Positions 10,342 to 19,454 of a stretch of 64,000 nt of DNA are shown in pieces. This stretch comes from Vibrio fluvialis (GTDB lineage Bacteria > Pseudomonadota > Gammaproteobacteria > Enterobacterales > Vibrionaceae). The stretch lies in the NCBI RefSeq assembly GCF_900460245.1, contig NZ_UHIP01000001.1, positions 62,001-126,000 of the forward strand. Direction: 5' to 3'. A model generated the notes under the pieces. It did not search any database, had not been told where the DNA came from, and saw nothing but the letters and a program-made list of their open reading frames with translations. Position 1 is the first letter of the stretch; each line of letters opens with the position of its first letter. The translations under genes and the position numbers were made by a program.

Positions 10342-11271
10342 TTATAGATTTGGGTTCAGAACGAGGGCGAGTAGGGCTTCACGGGCGTAGACGCCGTTTT
10401 CGGCCTGCTGGAAGTAGTACGCGTGCGGTGTTTTATCCACGTCGGTGGTGATTTCGTCCACGCGTGGCAGCGGGTGCAGCACTTTCAGGTTCGGACGCGC
10501 GGTTTTCAATGTGTCGGCAGACAGAATGTAAGCCGACTTCATGTGCGCGTATTCGGACTCGTCAAAACGCTCTTTCTGCACGCGAGTCATGTAGAGAATA
10601 TCCAGCTCGGGTACCACTTCTTCAATGCTGGCGTGAGTGCTGAACGCAATGCCCGCTTCTTCCAGTTCCTGGCACAGGTAATCCGGCATCGCCAGCACTT
10701 CCGGGGCGATGAAGAAGAAACGAATGTTGGTGAATTTCGCCAGTGCCTGAGTCAGCGAGTGCACTGTGCGGCCATATTTCAAATCGCCGACGAACGCGAC
10801 GTTGAGGTTATCCAGCGTGCCTTGCGTTTCGTAAATCGAGAACAGATCGAGCAGAGTCTGGGTCGGGTGCTGGTTGGCGCCGTCACCGCCGTTAACCACC
10901 GGCACGCCGTTAGAGAACTCGGAGGCCAGACGCGCGGCGCCTTCTTGCGGGTGGCGCATCACAAACGCGTCGACGTAAGAGGAAATCACCTGCACCGAGT
11001 CCGCCAGGCTTTCGCCCTTTTTCGCCAGCGAGGTGTTGCCGCCGTTGTCAAAACCAATCACGGTGCCGCCCAGGCGTTGCACTGCGGTTTCAAACGACAA
11101 GCGGGTACGGGTCGATGGCTCAAAGAAACAGCTCGCCACCACTTTGTTTTTCAGTAGCTCAGGGTTTGGCTCCGCTTTGAGGCGGGCGGCCGTATCGACG
11201 ATAAGTTCCAATTCACTGCGAGTGAATTCCGGAATCGAAATGATGTGTCGGTTAAACAGCGAGTGTGCCAT
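10342..11271 (-). CDS. pyrB: Aspartate carbamoyltransferase catalytic chain
   Basis: 309 residues. Condenses carbamoyl phosphate with L-aspartate, the first committed step of pyrimidine synthesis. The carbamoyl phosphate motif [15 protein letters not shown] is near residues 50-64, with [12 protein letters not shown] and the HPLPRVDEI substrate loop further on. It is preceded by a coding leader and a terminator that make an E. coli-type pyrBI attenuator. The next gene upstream, arcB, makes carbamoyl phosphate from citrulline, which could feed this enzyme directly. Confidence 0.98.
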   Translation of the reverse strand: MAHSLFNRHIISIPEFTRSELELIVDTAARLKAEPNPELLKNKVVASCFFEPSTRTRLSFETAVQRLGGTVIGFDNGGNTSLAKKGESLADSVQVISSYVDAFVMRHPQEGAARLASEFSNGVPVVNGGDGANQHPTQTLLDLFSIYETQGTLDNLNVAFVGDLKYGRTVHSLTQALAKFTNIRFFFIAPEVLAMPDYLCQELEEAGIAFSTHASIEEVVPELDILYMTRVQKERFDESEYAHMKSAYILSADTLKTARPNLKVLHPLPRVDEITTDVDKTPHAYYFQQAENGVYAREALLALVLNPNL

Positions 11272-11333
11272 AACGTCTCTTCCTTTTGTGTAGGTTCATG
11301 GCTCGGCCGATGGGCTGAGGACGAAAAAAACTC

Positions 11334-11364
11334 AAAAAAAAGCCCCCTGAAATAGGAGGCTTTA
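11334..11364 (-). terminator. pyrBI attenuator terminator
   Basis: On the minus strand AAGCCTCCT pairs with AGGGGGCTT (one G.T pair) and is followed by eight T. It overlaps the stop codon of the leader peptide. In the known pyrBI mechanism, low UTP makes polymerase pause so that the ribosome on the leader catches up and disrupts this hairpin. Confidence 0.9.
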
Positions 11365-11451
11365 ACAACGATCACCACAGAAAAACAAAACGGCGTGACG
11401 CGCCCAATACGGACGGTTTTTCAAACGCGATGCTCGATTGAATACGCTCAT
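11362..11451 (-). CDS. pyrL: pyrBI operon leader peptide
   Basis: A 29-codon frame from the ATG at 11451 to the TAA at 11362-11364; it begins MSVFNRASRLKNRPYWARHA and ends FFCGDRC. It lies between the promoter and pyrB, and its stop codon is inside the ascending arm of the attenuator, which is the arrangement required for translation-coupled attenuation. T-rich stretches in the transcript (the TTTTGTTTTTC part) would give the UTP-dependent pauses. It is too short for normal gene calling; the assignment rests on position and architecture. Confidence 0.82.
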   Translation of the reverse strand: MSVFNRASRLKNRPYWARHAVLFFCGDRC

Positions 11452-11481
11452 TTTTTGTTCCCTGTAGACAAATTGCGGAGG

Positions 11482-11509
11482 ATTATACGGACAAAAAACA
11501 CCGGTGCAA
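11482..11509 (-). promoter_or_regulatory. Sigma-70 promoter of the pyrLBI operon
   Basis: On the minus strand TTGCAC (11504-11509) and TATAAT (11482-11487) are 16 nt apart, placing the start near 11475, about 25 nt before the leader ATG. Confidence 0.78.
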
Positions 11510-11635
11510 TAGCTTTTGAAAAATATTCAAGTTATGGATTTTTATGCGGATTTTGCCGAGATTTACTGAATTTTAACCACCAGTTTATGCGTCTGGCTTG
11601 GTGGTGGTTTTTTAAGAAAAATGGCGAAAAAGCCG

Positions 11636-11669
11636 CTGAAAAAAAATGCGGGCTTTATTCAGCCCGCAT
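11636..11669 (-). terminator. Terminator of the arcACB operon
   Basis: ATGCGGGCT and AGCCCGCAT arms with a GAATAA loop, followed by a run of T on the minus strand, 35 nt beyond the arcB stop. It separates the arc operon from pyrLBI. Confidence 0.92.
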
Positions 11670-11704
11670 TGGTAGGTATGTAAAGGAAGTCAATTGATTT
11701 TGGG

Positions 11705-12715
11705 TTAGTCGCCCAGTGTTGCCACCATGATGGCTTTGATGGTGTGCATGCGGTTTTCCGCTTCATCGAACACGATTGAGTAGTCGGATTCGATCACTTC
11801 GTTGGTCACTTCACAGCCGTCTTTCAGTACTGGGTAGTCGTGCGCCAGTTGTTTGCCCACTGTGGTGTCTTCGCCGTGGAATGCTGGCAGACAGTGCATG
11901 AATTTCACATTCGGGTTGCCGGTCGCTTTGATGACGTTCATGTTCACCTGGTAAGGCAGCATCAGGTTGATGCGCTCTGCCCATGCTTCTTTCGCTTCGC
12001 CCATAGAGACCCAAACGTCGGTGTACAGGAAGTCACAGCCAATCACGCCTTCTTGCACATCGTCAGTCAGAGTGATTTTACCGCCGGTTTCTTTGGCGAT
12101 TTCGCGGCAAGTGGCCACTAATTCTTCGGTTGGCCAGAATTGTTTTGGCGCCACCAGGCGAATGTCCATGCCCATTTTCGCTGCGCCAACCATCAGAGAG
12201 TTACCCATGTTGTTGCGCGCATCACCGAGGTAAGCGAATTTGATTTCGTGTAGCTGTTTACCGCGGCTGTGTTCCATCATAGTCAGGAAGTCTGCCAGAA
12301 TTTGGGTTGGGTGGAATTCGTCAGTCAGGCCGTTCCACACTGGCACACCAGCGTAAGCACCCAGCTCTTCGACGATCTCTTGGCCAAAACCACGGTATTC
12401 AATACCGTCGTACATGCGACCCAGCACACGGGCGGTATCTTTCATCGATTCTTTGTGACCAATCTGAGAACCTGATGGGCCAAGGTAAGACACTTGCGCG
12501 CCTTGGTCGAACGCCGCCACTTCAAACGCACAGCGAGTACGAGTGGAGGTTTTTTCAAAGATCAGTGCGATGTTTTTGCCTTTCAGGCGTGGTTGTTCAT
12601 AGCCGTTGTATTTGGCTTTTTTCAGTTCCACCGCCAGGTCCAACATGTGTTGAATTTCGCGTGGAGTGAAGTCGAGTAGTTTCAGGAAGTTACGGTTACG
12701 TAGGTTAAAAGCCAT
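11705..12715 (-). CDS. arcB: Ornithine carbamoyltransferase (catabolic, arginine deiminase pathway)
   Basis: 336 residues. In the deiminase pathway it splits citrulline with phosphate to ornithine and carbamoyl phosphate. Motifs: [15 protein letters not shown] near residues 53-67 (carbamoyl phosphate), [12 protein letters not shown] near 134, and [10 protein letters not shown] near 273, where the Cys binds ornithine. Sequence cannot by itself tell an anabolic argF from a catabolic arcB; the third position in an arcA-arcC-arcB unit is the reason for this symbol. A perfect hairpin lies in the 90-nt gap from arcC. Confidence 0.9.
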   Translation of the reverse strand: MAFNLRNRNFLKLLDFTPREIQHMLDLAVELKKAKYNGYEQPRLKGKNIALIFEKTSTRTRCAFEVAAFDQGAQVSYLGPSGSQIGHKESMKDTARVLGRMYDGIEYRGFGQEIVEELGAYAGVPVWNGLTDEFHPTQILADFLTMMEHSRGKQLHEIKFAYLGDARNNMGNSLMVGAAKMGMDIRLVAPKQFWPTEELVATCREIAKETGGKITLTDDVQEGVIGCDFLYTDVWVSMGEAKEAWAERINLMLPYQVNMNVIKATGNPNVKFMHCLPAFHGEDTTVGKQLAHDYPVLKDGCEVTNEVIESDYSIVFDEAENRMHTIKAIMVATLGD

Positions 12716-12735
12716 GATCTTATCCTCATCTGGGA

Positions 12736-12763
12736 AGCGCTTACGCTATCTCGCCTAAGCGCT
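12736..12763 (-). other. Intercistronic hairpin between arcC and arcB
   Basis: Perfect eight-base arms AGCGCTTA and TAAGCGCT around a 12-nt loop. It has no T tract, so it is more likely an RNA processing or stability element than a terminator. Confidence 0.6.
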
Positions 12764-12805
12764 GAAAATTCAATGTTTGCTTACCAGTGACAACTGCACG
12801 GGTGA

Positions 12806-13720
12806 TTACTGATCGCGAGTGATGTTGGTGCCTGCTTTTCCTTCCAGAATGCGCAGACCATCTTGCAGCGCGCCGATACCGACTACGGTGCCGCCTTTGC
12901 GAATGAATTCGCATGAAGCTTCGATTTTTGGCCCCATGGAGCCGGCATCGAACTGGTATTTCGCCAGCTCATCTGGCGTGGTGTTGCGCAGTGCAGTCTG
13001 AGTTGGTTTACCCCAGTCAAGGTACACGGCATCGGCATCAGTCAGGATCAGCAGCGCATCGGCGCCGATTTGTTTGGCGAGGAATGCTGCCGACATGTCT
13101 TTGTCGATCACCGCTTCCACACCGACCAGTTTGCCGTTTTCACGTTTGACCGGAATGCCGCCACCGCCAGTACAGATCACCAGATGACCTTCATCAATGA
13201 GGGTGGTGATCGCTTCATGTTCGATGATGCCGGTCGGTTGAGGGCTGGGTACCACGCGGCGGAAGTATTTGCCGTCCGGTTTCACCGTCCAGTGGTATTT
13301 CTCTGCCATTTCACGCGCTTCGGCTTCTTCGTAGACCGGACCAATCGGTTTGGTCGGGTCGGCAAAGGCCGGGTCGTTCGGATCGACAGACATCTGAGTC
13401 AGCATGCAAGTCACGTTGCGTTCTGGCAGTAGGTTTTTGAATTCCTGCATCAGCATGTAACCGATCATGCCCTGAGTTTCGCTACCCAACACGTCAAGTG
13501 GGTAAGGGTTTACTTTCTTGTATTCCAAACCTTGCAGCGCGAGCAATCCCACTTGCGGACCGTTTCCGTGTACCAGTACCACGTTGTACTCTTTGGCAAT
13601 TTCAGAAATGGTTTTGGCTGCAATTTCAATGTTGTGGCGTTGTACATCCGCTTCTAACGGTTCACCGCGACGAAGCAATGCGTTACCACCTAATGCGACG
13701 ACTACTGTTTGTTTAGTCAT
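12806..13720 (-). CDS. arcC: Carbamate kinase
   Basis: 304 residues. Uses carbamoyl phosphate and ADP to make ATP, ammonia and CO2, the energy-yielding step of arginine fermentation. Family features: VVALGGNALLRRGEP at the N-terminus, LVHGNGPQVGLLALQ near 49-63, CTGGGGIPV near 190, and the nucleotide segment LILTDADAVYLDWGKP near 232-247. It follows arcA by 62 nt and precedes arcB by 90 nt on the same strand. Confidence 0.97.
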   Translation of the reverse strand: MTKQTVVVALGGNALLRRGEPLEADVQRHNIEIAAKTISEIAKEYNVVLVHGNGPQVGLLALQGLEYKKVNPYPLDVLGSETQGMIGYMLMQEFKNLLPERNVTCMLTQMSVDPNDPAFADPTKPIGPVYEEAEAREMAEKYHWTVKPDGKYFRRVVPSPQPTGIIEHEAITTLIDEGHLVICTGGGGIPVKRENGKLVGVEAVIDKDMSAAFLAKQIGADALLILTDADAVYLDWGKPTQTALRNTTPDELAKYQFDAGSMGPKIEASCEFIRKGGTVVGIGALQDGLRILEGKAGTNITRDQ

Positions 13721-13740
13721 GGTTGTATCTCTTATTATGT

Positions 13741-13776
13741 GGGCCGAAGCTGGCAGAGGAAAATCAGCCCCGGCCC
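13741..13776 (-). other. Intercistronic hairpin between arcA and arcC
   Basis: GGGCCG (13741-13746) pairs with CGGCCC (13771-13776), with an inner GCTG/CAGC extension. No T tract follows. With the hairpin in the next gap, it may set unequal amounts of the three pathway enzymes. Confidence 0.6.
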
Positions 13777-13782
13777 GAGTTA

Positions 13783-15003
13783 CTAGATGTCATCACGTTC
13801 AATTGGGCAGCTCATGCAGCGTGCACCGCCACGGCCGCGGCCCAGTTCATCACCCGGAATTGGCAGAACGGTGATGCCGGCTTTGTCGTATTTCTCGTTG
13901 GTGTAGGTGTTACGTTCGTAACCAATCACCACGCCAGGACGAACGGTCAGCACGTTGTTTGCATCGTTCCACTGTTCACGTTCTGCTTCGAAACTGTCGC
14001 CACCGGTAGTGATCATGTTCAGTTTGCCGACGCCCAACGCTTTTTCGATAGTGTGAATGTAAGACTCTTGTTGAGTGGCTTTCACGCGGCCAGATTCATC
14101 ACCGGTCAGGCTCCAGCAGTTCACGTCATCCGGAATCACGTTTGGATACACGGAGAAGGTGTCTTCACGCATGTGCGTCATCACGGTATCCAAGTGCATG
14201 CAAGAACGGTCTTTTGGCAGTTCCAGCGCGATGACTTGTTTCGCCTGACCATGTTTGAACAGGGAAGAAGCCAACTGTTCAACACCTTGTGGCGTAGTAC
14301 GTTCAGACATACCAATCAACACTGCGCCGCGGCCGATAACCAGTACGTCACCGCCTTCAATGGTGGATTTGTCGTAGTTACGCTCTTCGTCGCCGAAGTA
14401 CTTGATGAAGTCCTGGCCAGCGAAGGTTGGGTGCCAACGGTAGATCGCACGCAGGTGGTTGGTTTCACGCTGACGGGCCACTTTCGCCATTGGGTTGATA
14501 GAGACGCCACCGTAAACCCAGCAAGAAGTGTCGCGGGTAAACAGATGGTTTGGCAGCGGTTTGATAATGAAGTCATTCGCTTTGTTCATCGCCTGCAGAA
14601 TAGACGAAGATTGAATGGGCAGTTCACCGTAAGACAGACCACCAGTCAGAATTTTCGCCAGATCCATGTGTGGCTGGTCAGCCAGGTAGCAGCGCAGATC
14701 GTTAGCGAATGTTGGACCAAAACGGTTATCAGAAATTTGCGTATTCAGCAGCCATTCTTTGGCTTCAGGCACATCCAGTGTTTCAGCGAGCAAATTAGTG
14801 AGTAGCAATACTTCAACGCCTTGGTCGCGAAGTGTTTGGGCAAAAACGTCGTGTTCTTTACCTGCACGTTCGATATCCAATACGTCATCAAACAGCAGAT
14901 CGTGACAGTTTGATGGAGTCAGATGGGTGAGCGCGCGGCGTGGGCGGTGAATTAAAACGCGACGTAATTGACCTATTTCAGAACCTACGTATAACTTACT
15001 CAT
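13783..15003 (-). CDS. arcA: Arginine deiminase
   Basis: 406 residues. Hydrolyses arginine to citrulline and ammonia, the first step of the pathway that gives ATP without oxygen and raises pH. Guanidino-modifying enzyme fold: [13 protein letters not shown] near 158-170, the [13 protein letters not shown] segment near 214, the HLDTVMTH active-site motif near 271-278, and the catalytic Cys in [11 protein letters not shown] at the C-terminus. First gene of the arcA-arcC-arcB unit, with likely ARG boxes upstream. A 360-codon open frame on the other strand is a shadow of this gene. Confidence 0.97.
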   Translation of the reverse strand: MSKLYVGSEIGQLRRVLIHRPRRALTHLTPSNCHDLLFDDVLDIERAGKEHDVFAQTLRDQGVEVLLLTNLLAETLDVPEAKEWLLNTQISDNRFGPTFANDLRCYLADQPHMDLAKILTGGLSYGELPIQSSSILQAMNKANDFIIKPLPNHLFTRDTSCWVYGGVSINPMAKVARQRETNHLRAIYRWHPTFAGQDFIKYFGDEERNYDKSTIEGGDVLVIGRGAVLIGMSERTTPQGVEQLASSLFKHGQAKQVIALELPKDRSCMHLDTVMTHMREDTFSVYPNVIPDDVNCWSLTGDESGRVKATQQESYIHTIEKALGVGKLNMITTGGDSFEAEREQWNDANNVLTVRPGVVIGYERNTYTNEKYDKAGITVLPIPGDELGRGRGGARCMSCPIERDDI

Positions 15004-15070
15004 AATCGTATCTCTCTTATTTTCTGTGTATTTCTTTATTTGAAATACATATTTATTTGTAGGGATTTGG

Positions 15071-15105
15071 TAATGAATTTAATTGGGTTTTAATTAATTC
15101 ATTGT
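15071..15105 (-). promoter_or_regulatory. Likely tandem ARG boxes upstream of arcA
   Basis: AATGAATT (15072-15079) and its exact complement AATTCATT (15096-15103) lie in two adjacent 16-18 nt AT-rich sites, TAATGAATTTAATTGG and TTTTAATTAATTCATTGT. Each resembles the ARG box consensus TNTGAATWWWWATTCA, and the pair spacing is right. They lie 68-102 nt before the arcA ATG, where ArgR could activate or repress. Confidence 0.55.
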
Positions 15106-15803
15106 TTCGTTCTGATATTCATATTACCCCGTCAGAGAGGTCTTTCTTAGAGAGCGATCACAGTTCGATTTTTATTAAAAAAGCATGAAATCTAGTGTTT
15201 TTTAACAATGTTTATTCATCTGATAGAAGATTATCTTGTTGGGTGGTTGTGCGGATTTTATGGAAGTTTAATCGGGATAAATAAAGAATATTCATGAAAT
15301 TAGGAGGATGAATTGATAGTTGAGGAAGTTTATGCAAATTCATTTCCCTTATTATTCACTCAATAGCACTGAAGTATGCATTTCTAAAGGGTAGATAGTG
15401 ACTTTAGGGCGAATAAAAACGTCCGATGTAACAAAAATATCGGCCAAAATATTGATCTGAGACAAACTAAAACCGATGCAATAAAGCCTGATTTGAGCAC
15501 GGAAAACCTTAAGTAGAGGCGAATAAACAGGGGAATTCTGACCGGCGTAAACAGGGATAAAAAATACCAGAGAATAAACTTTCTTATTCCGGTGGTAATT
15601 ATCCATTACTGTTGAATGACTCACTGACACCGCTGCTTAATAAACCCGCCAGTCGGACAGAATGATGGTTAATCCATAGCGGTCATCGTGTGCGGCGAGA
15701 AGAGCTGGGAGTGGGCAACACAGGGGAGACAATGGTCTGATGGGCAAAGCCGCACGCCTGACCTGAAGACGAACGAAGCTGGCAATGATGTACACGCAGA
15801 GCG
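15106..15803. other. Gap upstream of arcA with no supported gene
   Basis: About 700 nt of AT-rich sequence between the arcA control region and the yfcC terminator. Further TATTCAT-like half sites occur at about 15116-15123, 15212-15219 and 15288-15296. An AGGAGGATG at 15302-15310 starts a frame that stops after two codons. The minus-strand open frames of 92 and 87 codons here lack a ribosome site and have unconvincing composition. I see no RNA gene I can name. Confidence 0.5.
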
Positions 15804-15828
15804 AAAAAAAGCCGCGCAGAGCGCGGCT
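15804..15828 (-). terminator. Terminator of yfcC
   Basis: AGCCGCGC and GCGCGGCT arms followed on the minus strand by seven T, about 28 nt after the yfcC stop. Confidence 0.92.
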
Positions 15829-15856
15829 TGAGAGAGGAAAAGTAGAGCGGTTGTGC

Positions 15857-17302
15857 TTACATGAAGGCACCGACACTGAGCATGACCATGATGAACACAC
15901 ACAGAATACCCAGCAGTGGTGCGACCCATTTCAGCCAGCGAACGTAAGGGACGCGGGCAATGGCTAGGCCGCCCATCACCACCGCAGACGTTGGTGTGAT
16001 GAGGTTGACGATACCTGATGCTGATTGGTAAGCGGTCACGACCAGTTCACGTCCCACACCAGCAAAGTCAGCCAGCGGTGCCATGATTGGCATAGTCAAT
16101 ACTGCCAGGCCTGAAGATGAAGGCACCAGGAATGACAGCAGGATTTCCAGCCAATACATCACGTTAATAAAGATTACTGACGACAGGCCAGTCACCATTT
16201 GCTCGGCTGAGTTCAGAATGGTGTCGGTGATCATACCGCGGTCCATCACCACCACGATACCGCGCGCAATACCGATGATCAGGGCGACACCAAGCAGGTC
16301 ACGAGCGCCATCAATGAAGCTGGAGGTAAACTCTTCTTCACTCATGCGTGCCACCAGACCAATGATGATGGTTGCGCCAAGGAACATGGCGGAGATTTCA
16401 GCCATCCACCAGCCCGCAACAGATACACCGTAGATCATCACGGCAAAGGCAGCAGCGAAGATAGTCAGAATCACTTTGCGTGTGCCGGTGAACTCGAGAG
16501 CTTCATCACTACGGCTGCCCAGGAAGTGGGTTTTGTTCTCTTCGTATTTATCAAACACGATGGATTTACTTTGGTCTGCACGCACCATTTTGGCGTAGCG
16601 CATCACGTACATCACACAGATGATCCAGCCGACCACCAGAATCGCAGCGCGCAGCCAGATACCGTCGGTAAACGGAATGCCTGCGGCGTTCGCGGCAATA
16701 ACGGTGGCAAACGGGTTGATGGTAGAACCCAGCGTACCGATACCTGCGCCAAGTAAGACTGTTGCAGCGGCAACCACAGGGTCAAAACGTGCGGCCATCA
16801 TGACCGGAACCAACAAGGTGTAGAATGGCAGCGATTCTTCCGCCATGCCATACACGGTGCCGCCGGTGGCAAACAGCGCCATCAGGATCGGAATCATCAA
16901 CTCTTCGCGTCCTTCCAGACGGGCGGTAACACGTTCGATACCCGCGTCAATCGCGCCGGTTTTGGTCACCAACCCCAGGAAACCACCGATCACCAGGATG
17001 AACAGTGAGACGTCAATCGCCGCCGCTTCATAGCTGTTGTGATCGTAGAAGCCGTCAATTGGTGCCAGCAGCACATCAATCACGCCCTGAGGATTACCCT
17101 CGGCTGGGTGGTAGGTGCCTGCCACCGGCACTTCACGGCCGAGGTCTTCGTTCATGGCACGGTCATACTGGCCAGCCGGAACAATCCAGGTGAGCATCGC
17201 TACCAGAGCGATCAGTATAAAGAGAATGGTGTAAGCGGAAGGGAACTTAAAGTTGGCCAGGAAGCCGCCTTTACGTTCTGTGGGTGCAGTTTGGGTTGTC
17301 AT
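15857..17302 (-). CDS. yfcC: YfcC-family transporter, probable arginine/ornithine antiporter of the arc cluster
   Basis: 481-residue membrane protein with about 12 segments, of the C4-dicarboxylate carrier-like family that includes E. coli YfcC. Typical parts are TWIVPAGQYDR near 39-49, GTVYGMAEESLPFYTLLVP near 148-166, GTLGSTINPFATVIAANAAG near 188-207, and FLVPSSSGLAVLTMPIMAPL near 395-414. It is upstream of arcA on the same strand but has its own terminator. Position suggests it exchanges arginine for ornithine as ArcD does in other bacteria; the substrate is inferred. SD CTAAGGAG-like sequence lies just before the ATG at 17302. Confidence 0.88.
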   Translation of the reverse strand: MTTQTAPTERKGGFLANFKFPSAYTILFILIALVAMLTWIVPAGQYDRAMNEDLGREVPVAGTYHPAEGNPQGVIDVLLAPIDGFYDHNSYEAAAIDVSLFILVIGGFLGLVTKTGAIDAGIERVTARLEGREELMIPILMALFATGGTVYGMAEESLPFYTLLVPVMMAARFDPVVAAATVLLGAGIGTLGSTINPFATVIAANAAGIPFTDGIWLRAAILVVGWIICVMYVMRYAKMVRADQSKSIVFDKYEENKTHFLGSRSDEALEFTGTRKVILTIFAAAFAVMIYGVSVAGWWMAEISAMFLGATIIIGLVARMSEEEFTSSFIDGARDLLGVALIIGIARGIVVVMDRGMITDTILNSAEQMVTGLSSVIFINVMYWLEILLSFLVPSSSGLAVLTMPIMAPLADFAGVGRELVVTAYQSASGIVNLITPTSAVVMGGLAIARVPYVRWLKWVAPLLGILCVFIMVMLSVGAFM

Positions 17303-17787
17303 AGCTGTCTCCTTACATTCAGAAAATGAAGCGCTCTGAACGCGTTTGGTGGCTAATATTCTCTATTCACCTGATGGCTTTCTGCCTGAAGAGTTGAGGC
17401 GCGGTGATGCATAACAAATATCAGAGCGGAAACAGAGAAGATATGTTTGCATCATCAGGCCCACACCTCAATTCACTCATTTAGAAAACGTTTATTGCAA
17501 TACTATTCAATATGGCAACGTATTTCGTGGAATAAAGCTTAGGACTTGTAATAAATATGGTGAAAACTTTTATTGTTATTCATGGTGATAAAGTGAATTT
17601 CACTTCATCGTTAAAGAAATTCTAAAGAGCCTGCGGCGGATTATCTTAGCGGTGGTTCACAAAATATTGGGGTAATAAATTGGCCGGAAATAACCAGAAA
17701 AATAAAGCGGGGTAATTGGCTATAAATAATGAAATTCTATTCTTTAAATATTCCCCTTGTGCACGGTTACTCGTGACTTTTCTCCGG

Positions 17788-17818
17788 GTGAATAAAAAAT
17801 AGGGAATTTTATTCAATT
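17788..17818 (-). promoter_or_regulatory. ARG-box-like pair
   Basis: TGAATAAAAAAT followed closely by GAATTTTATTCA resembles two ArgR half-palindromes. They lie directly downstream of the FNR box in the leftward sense. The central AT spacer of the second is one base short of consensus, so the call is tentative. Confidence 0.4.
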
Positions 17819-17857
17819 GCTATTTCAGTGGCAGGAAAATAACTTTCGAACCAATGC

Positions 17858-17871
17858 TTGATTTAAATCAA
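17858..17871 (-). promoter_or_regulatory. Perfect FNR box
   Basis: TTGATTTAAATCAA matches the FNR consensus TTGATNNNNATCAA at every fixed base and is a full palindrome. A TATTTT that could act as -10 for leftward transcription follows 16 nt later, a few bases closer than the ideal class II spacing. Confidence 0.75.
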
Positions 17872-17943
17872 GTCACTGTATCGCACACTAAACGGTATTC
17901 GGGCACAAAAGCAGCGCTAACGCGAGCAGCTTGGCGCGGCCAT

Positions 17944-17968
17944 AAAAAAAGGGAGCCGAAGCTCCCCT
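17944..17968 (-). terminator. Terminator of dcuA
   Basis: GGGAGC-CGAA-GCTCCC with a seven-T tail on the minus strand, 20 nt after the dcuA stop. Confidence 0.93.
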
Positions 17969-17987
17969 TGCTTTGCACTTTATTCGT

Positions 17988-19295
17988 TTAGATGAACAGA
18001 CCGCCAAACAGGAAGCCGAAGGCAACCGCTGAAGCGATGGTTACCACACCCGGGATAAAGAACGGGTGGTTAAAGACGTATTTGCCGATGCGGGTTGAAC
18101 CGGTGTCGTCCATTTCAACCGCCGCCAACAGCGTTGGGTAGGTTGGCAGGACGAACAGCGCGCTCACCGCTGCGAATGATGCAACGGCCGTCAGTGGCGC
18201 AACACCAATCGCCAGTGCCGCAGGCATCAGAGCAACCGTGGTTGCACCTTGCGAGTAGAGCAGCATAGAAGCAAAGAACAGCACCAGCGCCAGCATCCAT
18301 GGATAATCAGCCAGCAGTGCACCGGCCACTTCTTTAATACCTGCCACGTGCGCGTTGACGAACGTTGAACCCAGCCACGCGACGCCCAGTACACACACAC
18401 ACGCAGTCATACCGGAGCGGAATGTTGCCGCAGAAGAAATTTTCGATGCATCGATCTTGGTGAACAGTACAATCGCCGCCGCTGCCGCCAGCATGACGGT
18501 CATGATGGCTTCGTTACGGCCCAGCGCCGGGTTCTCAATCAGACCCACCGATTTAGAAATGGCGGCGGCGTAGCACACCACAAACGCAATCGCGGCGAGG
18601 AAGATGTAGGTCGCTGTTTTCGCGGTTGGCAGAATTTCACGTTTCTCGTTGTTTTCCAGTTTCACCAGGCCTTTAGCCAGATTCTCCTGATAAGTCGGAT
18701 CGTCTTTCAGCTCACAACCCATGAAGTTGGCGACAAATGCACCGACCATACAAGCGGCGAACGTGGTAGGAATACAGATGGCCAGCAGAGTCAGGTAATC
18801 AACGCCAAACGGCACCAGCATCGCGGCAAACGCGACCACGGCCGCCGAGATTGGCGACGCCGTAATGGCAATTTGTGAAGCGACCACTGCGATAGACAAT
18901 GGGCGAGAAGGACGTACGCCCTGACCTTTGGCCACTTCGGCAATTACGGGCAAGGTAGAAAATGCGGTGTGACCAGTACCCGCCATCAGTGTCATCAGGA
19001 AGGTGACAATCGGGGCGTAAAAGGTGATGCGTTCCGGATGTTTACGCAAAAAGTTTTCAGCCACCTGAACCAACCAATCCATACCCCCCGCTACCTGCAT
19101 AGCAGCAATGGCGGTGATCACAGACATGATGATCAGAATAACATCGACAGGAATGAATGCCTGACTGGTCGGAACGCCCAGAACAAGAGACAGGACAATG
19201 ACACCTGCGCCACCGGCAAAACCGATACCGATACCGCCGATACGTGCTCCCAAAAAGATAAAGAGCAGAACAACTAACAGTTCAACCCAAACCAT
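17988..19295 (-). CDS. dcuA: Anaerobic C4-dicarboxylate transporter DcuA
   Basis: 435-residue inner-membrane carrier that exchanges fumarate, malate or aspartate for succinate. It begins MVWVELLVVLLFIFLGARIG and has the family blocks AMQVAGGMDWLVQVAE, LMAGTGHTAFSTLPVIAEVA, AITASPISAAVVAFA and, at the end, MDDTGSTRIGKYVFNHPFFI. DcuA is preferred over DcuB because aspA is immediately upstream, as in the enterobacterial aspA-dcuA operon. The ATG at 19295 has GAGG eight nt before it. The aspA gene ends 160 nt upstream. Confidence 0.93.
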   Translation of the reverse strand: MVWVELLVVLLFIFLGARIGGIGIGFAGGAGVIVLSLVLGVPTSQAFIPVDVILIIMSVITAIAAMQVAGGMDWLVQVAENFLRKHPERITFYAPIVTFLMTLMAGTGHTAFSTLPVIAEVAKGQGVRPSRPLSIAVVASQIAITASPISAAVVAFAAMLVPFGVDYLTLLAICIPTTFAACMVGAFVANFMGCELKDDPTYQENLAKGLVKLENNEKREILPTAKTATYIFLAAIAFVVCYAAAISKSVGLIENPALGRNEAIMTVMLAAAAAIVLFTKIDASKISSAATFRSGMTACVCVLGVAWLGSTFVNAHVAGIKEVAGALLADYPWMLALVLFFASMLLYSQGATTVALMPAALAIGVAPLTAVASFAAVSALFVLPTYPTLLAAVEMDDTGSTRIGKYVFNHPFFIPGVVTIASAVAFGFLFGGLFI

Positions 19296-19424
19296 AGTGA
19301 TACCTCGTGTAATATTATGAATTTAATTATCTGAAAACTCAGTGAGGATAAATCCTCAGATAATTAAAGCGGGTTCGGTCAGAGCAGGTCCGTTGCGAGC
19401 CACCAAAAAAATGGTGAGCAGAAC

Positions 19425-19442
19425 AGGCCCCGGATGGGGCCT
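19425..19442 (-). other. Hairpin after aspA
   Basis: AGGCCCC and GGGGCCT arms with a four-nt loop, 13 nt after the aspA stop. A run of T comes only about 20 nt further on, so termination may be partial, allowing read-through into dcuA. Confidence 0.55.
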
Positions 19443-19454
19443 GATGAAAGAGTT

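Larger units (their letters stand above)
17303..17943 (-). promoter_or_regulatory. Long yfcC upstream region
   Basis: About 640 nt, AT-rich, with no gene I can support. At its far end are a perfect FNR box (17858-17871) and ARG-box-like repeats (about 17788-17818). If these control yfcC, its mRNA has a leader near 500 nt or the region contains a small RNA. No open frame with a ribosome site was found in it. Confidence 0.5.

Noticed and set aside
13723..14805. 360-codon plus-strand open frame opposite arcA
   Set aside because: Exact shadow of a well-supported gene, with the His/Val-rich composition of an antisense frame.
15352..15630. 92-codon minus-strand frame in the arcA-yfcC gap
   Set aside because: No ribosome site and no recognisable features.
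17740..17850. FnrS-type anaerobic small RNA downstream of the FNR box
   Set aside because: The sequence does not resemble enterobacterial FnrS and there is no clear terminator; kept only as an open question.
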